The notes beneath the pieces were generated by a model. It was given only the letters and a program-made list of their open reading frames with translations, did no database searches and was not told where the DNA came from. From Novosphingobium sp. TH158 (lineage in GTDB: Bacteria; Pseudomonadota; Alphaproteobacteria; Sphingomonadales; Sphingomonadaceae), in contig NZ_PKRT01000001.1 of assembly GCF_002855555.1 (NCBI RefSeq), forward strand, positions 558,001 to 622,000: a stretch of 64,000 nucleotides of DNA, read 5' to 3'. Positions 58,694 to 64,000 of the stretch are shown piece by piece (position 1 is the stretch's first letter; every line of letters starts with the position of its first letter). The position numbers and the translations under genes were made by a program.

Positions 58694-59092
58694 TCAGAAG
58701 GCGGCTGGCTGCTTGACGATATCGGCAAGCGTGTAGCGTGAAAGGGTATCGCGAAAGGCCCGCATGCCCTGCGCCAGCACTCCGGGCAGGCCGCAGCGCT
58801 GCTCAAGCCGGCAATCGCAGCAGTCTACCAGCGCGTTGCCCGGCTCCATCGCCGCGACAACCGCGCCGATATTGATCTGGTCCGGCGATCCGCGCAAAGA
58901 AATGCCCCCGCCCCGCCCGCGCACGGCATCGATGAAACCATGATGCGCCAGCTCGTTGGCAACCTTCATCAGGTGGCTTCGCGATATGGCCTGGGCATCG
59001 GCAATATCGGCGATGGACACGCGCTTGCCCGGCTCACCGGCGAGCTGGATCAGCAGCCTGAGTGCATAGTCAGTGTGGCGGGTCAGCTGCAT
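58694..59092 (-). CDS. nsrR: Rrf2-family regulator, NsrR-like
   Basis: A 132-residue repressor with a winged helix (MQLTRHTDYALRLLIQLA; AISRSHLMKVANELAHHGFI; GRGGGISLRG). Cluster-binding cysteines are at 91, 92, 94 and 100 (CCDCRLEQRCGL), and Asp8 is the position of the fourth ligand in characterised NsrR. NsrR senses nitric oxide through an iron-sulfur cluster. Divergent hcp, a classic NsrR target, supports the name. Confidence 0.87.
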   Translation of the reverse strand: MQLTRHTDYALRLLIQLAGEPGKRVSIADIADAQAISRSHLMKVANELAHHGFIDAVRGRGGGISLRGSPDQINIGAVVAAMEPGNALVDCCDCRLEQRCGLPGVLAQGMRAFRDTLSRYTLADIVKQPAAF

Positions 59093-59144
59093 ATGGCCCC
59101 TCGTGAAAGCATCGGCCTCATTTCATCGCAAAGCCGCAGAGGAT

Positions 59145-59158
59145 TTGATTCATATCAA
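59145..59158. promoter_or_regulatory. perfect Fnr-type box in the nsrR-hcp gap
   Basis: TTGATTCATATCAA matches the Fnr/FixK consensus TTGAT-N4-ATCAA exactly. It is centred 69 bases before hcp and suits activation of hcp when oxygen is low. Confidence 0.75.
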
Positions 59159-59167
59159 ATGCATCTT
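59157..59167. promoter_or_regulatory. NsrR half-site-like sequence
   Basis: AAATGCATCTT is the exact complement of AAGATGCATTT, the half-site reported for enterobacterial NsrR. It overlaps the end of the Fnr box by two bases. A second half-site in the expected inverted position is not clear. Confidence 0.5.
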
Positions 59168-59185
59168 TTAGCCCTCCTCATAAGC

Positions 59186-59200
59186 GGAATTGTCAATTCC
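59186..59200. promoter_or_regulatory. 7-bp perfect palindrome in the hcp leader
   Basis: GGAATTG-T-CAATTCC lies 20 bases before the hcp start. If the Fnr box acts at about -41, this palindrome would cover the transcription start, a position expected for a repressor. Confidence 0.5.
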
Positions 59201-59220
59201 ACTTTTGAACGAGGTCCCCC

Positions 59221-60861
59221 ATGTATTGCGTGCAGTGCGAACAATCGAACAAGGGCGGGTGCGCCGTCAAGGTCGGCTCCTGCGGAAAGACCGCCGTTGT
59301 CGCCGACAAGCAGGACGTGCTGCTGCGCCTCATGATGGGCGTCTCGGTCTATGCTGACCGCGCTGCTGCAAAGGGTGCTCGCGATGCGGAGATCGATGCC
59401 TTCACGCCCCACGCATGGTTCACCACGCTGACCAACGTCAACTTCGACAGCACCCGCTTCACCGGCCTGATCGCCCGCGCGCTCGACATGCGCGCGAAGG
59501 CAAAGGCACTGGCCGAAAGCGCCGGAGCCGACCTCGACAACCTGCCCGAACCGGCCACCTGGACCCCGGGCCTCAGCGACACCGCACTGGCGGAAGCCGC
59601 CCCCTTTGCCGCCATCCAGCGCTTCATGGACCGGGACGGCCCGTCGATTGTCGGCCTGCGCAACCTGATCCTCTATGGCCTGAAGGGCACGGCCGCCTAC
59701 AGCGAACACGCCCGCGTGCTGGGTGAAGAAGAAGCCGCAGTCAGCGCCGAATTCCACCGCATCTCGGCCTTCCTCGCCGCCGATCCGAGCGATGTCGATG
59801 CCCTGGTGGCGGAATCGCTGGCCGTGGGCGCGCTCAACTTCAAGGTCATGGCCATGCTCGATGCGGCCAATACCGGCCGTTTCGGTCACCCCGAGGTCAC
59901 GCAGGTGCGCATGACGCCGCGCAAGGGCAAGGCGATCCTGGTTTCCGGCCATGACCTTGGCGATCTCCTCGCCGTTCTGGAGCAGACCGAGGGCAAGGGC
60001 GTCGACGTCTATACCCACGGCGAGATGCTGCCCGCCAACGCCTATCCCGGCCTGAAGAAGTTCGCCCACCTTGCCGGCAACTACGGCGGCGCATGGCAGG
60101 ACCAGCAGCGCGATTTCGACGCCTTCCCCGGCGCCATCGTGATGACCTCCAACTGCCTGATCAACCCCGAGATCAAGGGCTATGCGGATCGCATCTTCAC
60201 GGCCGGCCCGGTGGGCTGGAACGGCATTCCGCATATCGAGCACGAGAACTTTGCGCCGGTCATCGACTGCGCCCTTGCCCAGCCCGGCTTCCCGGCTGAC
60301 GCCGACGAGATGACCATTCCCATCGGCTTTGCCCGCAACACCGTGATGGGCGTGGCCGATACGCTGCTTGGCATGATCGGCAAGGGAGAAGTGAAGAACC
60401 TGTTCCTGATCGGCGGCTGCGACGGTGCCCGCCCGGGTCGCAACTATTTCCACGACCTTGCGGTCGCCACGCCGAAGGACAGCCTTGTCCTGACGCTTGG
60501 CTGCGGCAAGTTCCGCTTCAACCGCGAGGACATGGGCGACATCAACGGCATCCCCCGCGTTCTCGATATCGGCCAGTGCAACGATGCCTATTCGGCGATC
60601 CAGATTGCCGTCGCGGTTGCCGATGCGCTGGGCGTCGGGGTGAACGACCTGCCGCTGCACTATGCCATCAGCTGGTTCGAGCAGAAGGCCACCGCCGTGC
60701 TGCTGACCATGCTGCACCTTGGCATCAAGCGCATCCACCTGGGGCCGACGCTGCCGCAGTTCCTTACCCCCGAGGTGCTCGGCGTGCTGGTCGAAAAGTT
60801 CGACATCCGTCCGACCGGCGATGCGCAAGAGGATCTCCAGCGGATGCTTGAAGCCGCCTGA
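59221..60861 (+). CDS. hcp: hybrid cluster protein (hydroxylamine reductase)
   Basis: A 546-residue iron-sulfur enzyme. The first cluster uses Cys3, Cys6, Cys14 and Cys21 (MYCVQCEQ and GGCAVKVGSCGK). The hybrid cluster ligands fall in HGEMLPANAYP, VMTSNCLINP, FLIGGCDGARPGRNYF and TLGCGKFRFN. Hcp proteins reduce hydroxylamine or nitric oxide and protect against nitrosative stress. No reductase partner gene hcr is next to it. The divergent nsrR gene fits its control. Confidence 0.96.
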   Translation: MYCVQCEQSNKGGCAVKVGSCGKTAVVADKQDVLLRLMMGVSVYADRAAAKGARDAEIDAFTPHAWFTTLTNVNFDSTRFTGLIARALDMRAKAKALAESAGADLDNLPEPATWTPGLSDTALAEAAPFAAIQRFMDRDGPSIVGLRNLILYGLKGTAAYSEHARVLGEEEAAVSAEFHRISAFLAADPSDVDALVAESLAVGALNFKVMAMLDAANTGRFGHPEVTQVRMTPRKGKAILVSGHDLGDLLAVLEQTEGKGVDVYTHGEMLPANAYPGLKKFAHLAGNYGGAWQDQQRDFDAFPGAIVMTSNCLINPEIKGYADRIFTAGPVGWNGIPHIEHENFAPVIDCALAQPGFPADADEMTIPIGFARNTVMGVADTLLGMIGKGEVKNLFLIGGCDGARPGRNYFHDLAVATPKDSLVLTLGCGKFRFNREDMGDINGIPRVLDIGQCNDAYSAIQIAVAVADALGVGVNDLPLHYAISWFEQKATAVLLTMLHLGIKRIHLGPTLPQFLTPEVLGVLVEKFDIRPTGDAQEDLQRMLEAA

Positions 60862-60885
60862 TCCCCGGCAAAGGCAAGACAATAC

Positions 60886-60922
60886 CCGGCCGCGCCCTGT
60901 CTAAGGGGTGCGGCCGGTTTCG
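60886..60922 (+). terminator. rho-independent terminator of hcp
   Basis: CCGGCCGCGCCC pairs with the run GGGTGCGGCCGG (one G-T pair) at 60886-60917 around a short loop, followed by TTTCGTT. It begins 24 bases after the hcp stop. Confidence 0.78.
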
Positions 60923-61115
60923 TTCCGATCGTCCGGATTTCCCCACAAAGCGTCCAGATTGCGGTTCCTTCGTGCACAGCCGGCGCCGGTTTCGATAATT
61001 GCCGCACCGCTCCGACGATGGCGGGGCAAAGTGGCGGGGTGGCGTTTGGCATTTGCCCGATGCGGCGTTAGCCTTCCCCAAAACAAGCCCGTGAGGCGAA
61101 GGGGAGAAGGAAACG

Positions 61116-62369
61116 ATGGCCGCAGGAAGCTTCACGGTCGGCTGGCGGCAGGTTGCGGCCAGCGTGATCACCTTGGCGCTGACCGCGCTGATTACCGGAT
61201 CCTACAGCATCCTGGCCGTGCCGCTGGGTGAGGAATTCCAGCCTTCGCGCATGGTGCTGATGCTGGCGATGACGCTGGTCTCCGCAGTCTCCGCCGTACT
61301 TTCGCCGATCATCGGCAAGTGGCTGGACCGGGCGGACCTGCGGATTGCCGCCGGACTGGGCGCTGCGCTTCTTGCCGCCGGCTATGTCGCGATCAGTTTC
61401 GCGCCAAGCTTCAATGTCGTCCTTGCCCTTTACGGACTGCTTATCGCTCCGGCGAGCACGCTGCTGGGCCCGCTCGCGGCAACGGTCCTCCTATCGCGCT
61501 GGTTCGTGAAGCGGCGCGGGACTGCGCTGGGCATCGCCATTGCGGGCATTGCCGGGGGCAACTTCCTGTTTCCGCCGCTCATCCAGGCCATGCTGGGCGA
61601 GCATGAATGGCGAACCGCGCTGCAACTGGTTGCCGTGATGGTGTTGGTCCTTGGCACGACGGCCGCGGCGCTGATCGTCAACCGCCCAGCCGAGCGCGGG
61701 CTCTATCCCGATGGCGCCGATGCCGAACCGGACAGTGCCGACGCCAACCCCAATGCCGCCCACATACCCACCCGCACCATCATCGGCGATCCCAGCTTCT
61801 GGCTGATCGGCATCGTCGTCGCTACTGTCACCGCGGGGCTCAAGGGCATGGTCACCAACCTCGGCTCGATGGCCAATGACGTGGGGATCGACCGGCAGGC
61901 CGGAGCGGCCCTGCTATCCATGTACGCGGTGAGCGGGTTCGTCTCCAAGCTTGCCTTTGCCACCTTCTCCGACCGCATCCGTCCGCACCTGACGATGATC
62001 GGCAGCCTGATCGGCTATGGTTGCGGCACCCTGGTCATGGCCTTTGCCGCCGATTCCTATGTCACGCTGGTAACCGGCGTCTGCCTGATGGGCTTTTTCG
62101 GCGGCATGATGATGCCGATGGAAAGCTACCTTGTCCCCCGCCTGTTCGGCCGCGAGGTTGCCGGGCGCGTGGGCGGCCTGCTGAACCTGCTGCTGCTCAG
62201 CTTCCTGCTCGTCTCGCCGCCGCTGTTCGGCTTCATCTTCGACAGGACCGGCAGCTATGCGGTGATCTTCATGGTGTTCACCGGGCTCGCCGTGGTTTCG
62301 ATGGCTCTGGTCCGGTTTATCCGCACGGAGCCGCGGCGGCCATCGCTGGATGGTGCGGCGGCCAGCTAG
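61116..62369 (+). CDS. MFS transporter
   Basis: A 417-residue permease with twelve hydrophobic helices and a central polar loop (about 195-215, rich in Asp and Pro). IGKWLDRADLR is the loop 2-3 MFS motif. The layout resembles the monocarboxylate or oxalate/formate branch, but no substrate can be named. GGGAGAAGG precedes the ATG. It follows the hcp terminator and a 190-base gap in which nothing else is seen. Confidence 0.9.
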   Translation: MAAGSFTVGWRQVAASVITLALTALITGSYSILAVPLGEEFQPSRMVLMLAMTLVSAVSAVLSPIIGKWLDRADLRIAAGLGAALLAAGYVAISFAPSFNVVLALYGLLIAPASTLLGPLAATVLLSRWFVKRRGTALGIAIAGIAGGNFLFPPLIQAMLGEHEWRTALQLVAVMVLVLGTTAAALIVNRPAERGLYPDGADAEPDSADANPNAAHIPTRTIIGDPSFWLIGIVVATVTAGLKGMVTNLGSMANDVGIDRQAGAALLSMYAVSGFVSKLAFATFSDRIRPHLTMIGSLIGYGCGTLVMAFAADSYVTLVTGVCLMGFFGGMMMPMESYLVPRLFGREVAGRVGGLLNLLLLSFLLVSPPLFGFIFDRTGSYAVIFMVFTGLAVVSMALVRFIRTEPRRPSLDGAAAS

Positions 62370-62386
62370 GACCGCGTTTACAGACT

Positions 62387-62400
62387 TTGCGCTGGATCAA
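62387..62400. promoter_or_regulatory. FixK/FnrL-like box upstream of sterol desaturase gene
   Basis: TTGCGCTGGATCAA keeps the right half ATCAA and the outer TTG of the Fnr-type consensus but differs in the two inner left bases. Variants with TTGCG occur among alphaproteobacterial FixK-type sites. The call is tentative. Confidence 0.35.
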
Positions 62401-62432
62401 AGCGCCATCCCGCCACCCTCGCATATGACGTG

Positions 62433-62453
62433 TTTGAGAACGCTGTTCTCAAA
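62433..62453. promoter_or_regulatory. 21-bp perfect palindrome upstream of sterol desaturase gene
   Basis: TTTGAGAAC-GCT-GTTCTCAAA is perfectly symmetric with a three-base centre. It lies 62 bases before the gene start. Its size and symmetry match operators of TetR-type repressors. Confidence 0.65.
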
Positions 62454-62515
62454 GTGGGGAAGCGGCAACCCAAGCCTCCTTCCCCGCCACAGAACGATGC
62501 GAAAGGATGCAAGAA

Positions 62516-63316
62516 ATGGAACAAATCCTAGCCCAGTTGCAGGCCGGGTATGAGTGGAAGCTCTCACTCATCACGGCAGTCGCGATTGTCGCCATCACCA
62601 AGCTGCTGCGGATCGTCGGCGTCATGCTCGTCCCGGCTTTCCGCGAAAGCGCACGGATCAACAAGGAAACCTTCCTCGAAAAGATGAAGCGTGCCTCCTA
62701 CGCCGAAAACCAGGCGTGGAACCGCAAGTGGGGCCTGTTCTTCTGGGTCGTGATCTTCGCCGGGATCGTGCCCTTCACCCTGACCAGCGAACCGCACTCA
62801 ATCCTGCGCATCGTCCGCGACTGCGTGGTGATCCTGCTGGTCTACGATTTCTTCTACTATCTGGTTCACCGCTTCCTGTTCCACGATTCCGGCTACTTCA
62901 AGGGACCGCTGATCTGGGTCCATGCCGTCCATCACCGCCAGCACAACCCCTGCCGCGCAGACTCAAGCTTTATCCACCCGCTCGAAGTGGCAGGCGGACT
63001 GGGGCTCTATGTCGGCACGATCTTCGGGCTTTCGTTCCTGCTGGGCGACTTTTCGATCCCCACGGTGGTCATCACCTGGATCGCCTTCTCGGAAATCAAC
63101 CAGCACAACCATGACCTGTGGAAGGCCGACAAGTTCCCGTTCAAGTACCTGAACACCATGTCGGTGATGCACCACAACCACCACGCCCACTTCACCGGCG
63201 GCAACTTTGCCACGATCAGCCTGCTCTATGACTGGATGTTCGGCACGCTGGACTACGGCAAGGGCTATGGAAAGGTCGTGCACGGCCAGCGCAAGCAGGC
63301 CACTCCGGCTGAATAG
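62516..63316 (+). CDS. sterol desaturase/fatty acid hydroxylase family membrane protein
   Basis: A 266-residue di-iron membrane oxygenase. Histidine boxes are HRFLFH, HAVHHRQHN and HHNHHAHF. Four hydrophobic helices are seen. Family members hydroxylate or desaturate sterols, carotenoids, fatty acids or ceramides. In a sphingomonad, lipid or carotenoid substrates are likely. The start at 62516 is preferred because AAAGGA lies nine bases before it. A Met three codons upstream would sit on that site. Confidence 0.9.
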   Translation: MEQILAQLQAGYEWKLSLITAVAIVAITKLLRIVGVMLVPAFRESARINKETFLEKMKRASYAENQAWNRKWGLFFWVVIFAGIVPFTLTSEPHSILRIVRDCVVILLVYDFFYYLVHRFLFHDSGYFKGPLIWVHAVHHRQHNPCRADSSFIHPLEVAGGLGLYVGTIFGLSFLLGDFSIPTVVITWIAFSEINQHNHDLWKADKFPFKYLNTMSVMHHNHHAHFTGGNFATISLLYDWMFGTLDYGKGYGKVVHGQRKQATPAE

Positions 63317-63335
63317 GCCATCGCCGAGGGGATCA

Positions 63336-63372
63336 GCCCGCGCCGGTCAGCATCCGGCGCGGGCAATTCCGT
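63336..63372 (+). terminator. hairpin after the sterol desaturase gene
   Basis: A perfect 11-bp stem (GCCCGCGCCGG with its complement) encloses a seven-base loop 20 bases after the stop. Only a weak T run follows (ATTCCGTTT), so termination may be partial. Confidence 0.6.
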
Positions 63373-63440
63373 TTGGCGGGCCCGGCACCGCGCCAATCGG
63401 CACTTTACAAGCCATGGCGCCTTCCCCATAGGCCATAGGC

Positions 63441-63491
63441 ATGACAAAGCTTCTCGGACTTGACCTGCGACTTATCCGCCCTTGGGCGTGA
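63441..63491 (+). CDS. leucine-rich leader peptide of leuA
   Basis: A 16-codon frame ([16 protein letters not shown]) has five leucine codons and one isoleucine codon in positions 4-12 and ends at TGA 87 bases before leuA. It matches the pattern of leader peptides that sense charged tRNA-Leu in attenuation. The ribosome site is weak (ATAGGC). Confidence 0.6.
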   Translation: MTKLLGLDLRLIRPWA

Positions 63492-63532
63492 TCCGCCGTG
63501 TCGGCTCTCCCGGCGCGGCAAGCGCCCAAGGG
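63479..63532 (+). promoter_or_regulatory. stem-loop overlapping the leader peptide, before leuA
   Basis: CCCTTGGGCG (63479-63488) and CGCCCAAGGG (63523-63532) are a perfect 10-bp inverted repeat, with a 5-bp inner stem CGCCG/CGGCG. The 5' arm covers the last leader codons, so a ribosome stalled on the leucine codons would cover or free it. A T tract does not follow at once. Confidence 0.55.
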
Positions 63533-63577
63533 ATCGATCGCCGAATGCATCGCAACCAGAATTTTCCGAGTACTACC

Positions 63578-64000
63578 ATGACCATGCTGAAAGACCCTTC
63601 GGGCAAGTACCGTCCCTTCCCCCAGATCAACCTGCCTGAACGGCAGTGGCCCTCGCGCACGATCACCAAGGCGCCGCGCTGGCTTTCGACCGATCTTCGC
63701 GACGGCAACCAGTCGCTGATCGATCCGATGGGCGCGGAAAAGAAGACCCGTTTCTTCGACTTGCTGCTCAAGGTCGGCCTCAAGGAGATCGAGGTCGGCT
63801 TTCCCGCCGCCGGTGCGACCGAATACGATTTCATCCGCGGGCTGGTCGATTCCGGGCGCATCCCGCAGGACGTCATGGTCCAGGTGCTCACCCAGTCGCG
63901 CGATGACCTGATCAGGACTTCGTTCGAAAGCCTTGCCGGGGTCCATGCGGCAATCGTCCACGTGTACAATGCCGTCTCGCCGCTGTGGCGGCAGGTGGTG
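63578..64000 (+). CDS. leuA: 2-isopropylmalate synthase, 5' part
   Basis: 141 codons are present before the window ends. [20 protein letters not shown] and [20 protein letters not shown] mark the long (LeuA2-type) form, with the metal-binding Asp-Arg in LRDGNQ. It starts leucine synthesis from ketoisovalerate and acetyl-CoA. The leader peptide upstream suggests control by leucine. Confidence 0.95.
   Translation, partial: MTMLKDPSGKYRPFPQINLPERQWPSRTITKAPRWLSTDLRDGNQSLIDPMGAEKKTRFFDLLLKVGLKEIEVGFPAAGATEYDFIRGLVDSGRIPQDVMVQVLTQSRDDLIRTSFESLAGVHAAIVHVYNAVSPLWRQVV

Overview
The window looks like part of a chromosome from a sphingomonad alphaproteobacterium, most like Novosphingobium. The evidence is indirect: high GC, the carA / small conserved gene / carB arrangement, rpoD next to dnaG and yqeY, nrdR behind glyA, and the protein style throughout. 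No rRNA, tRNA, insertion sequence, CRISPR array or prophage was recognised. Coding density is high, and most of the window is housekeeping sequence.

Region 1 (1-5.6 kb) holds a lactonase-type SMP-30 protein, a DoxX membrane protein, a small membrane-anchored protein, a lipid-kinase-like protein, a general stress flavin-binding-fold protein, Fe/Mn superoxide dismutase and a tyrosine-rich glycine-zipper lipoprotein.

Region 2 (5.6-18.1 kb) is the accessory heart of the window. It carries three GH1-like proteins, one of them fused to an RmlD-like reductase and one lacking the normal acid/base residue. It also carries dgoD, dgoK and dgoA for galactonate breakdown, an SDR that could be the sugar dehydrogenase, a glycosyltransferase fused to UDP-galactopyranose mutase, and a decayed copy of the mutase. 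With the SMP-30 protein at the left edge, all steps of a De Ley-Doudoroff type galactose route can be proposed, beside an apparent galactofuranose-making and transferring enzyme. An acyltransferase and an EamA permease follow.

Region 3 (18-26.8 kb) has ribH, an aldo/keto reductase, an M13 metallopeptidase, a MarR-like regulator, enolase and a cassette of four small overlapping envelope-type genes. Region 4 (26.9-49.5 kb) is housekeeping: greA, carB, carA, yqeY-like, dnaG, rpoD, an M28 peptidase, rpiB, glyA, nrdR, an SpoU/TrmJ-type methyltransferase, rpsD, a SnoaL-methyltransferase fusion, tgt, queA, a cyclophilin, coaD, a polyprenyl synthase and xseB.

Region 5 (49.5-64 kb) has purL, a Coq4-like gene under a strong palindrome, serB and miaA with overlapping head-to-head starts, ilvB-ilvN-ilvC behind a structured leader, a divergent nsrR/hcp pair with a perfect Fnr-type box, an MFS permease, a sterol-desaturase-family protein behind a 21-bp palindrome, and the start of leuA preceded by a leucine-rich leader peptide. 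The strongest leads are the galactose/galactofuranose locus and the attenuator-like and operator-like elements.
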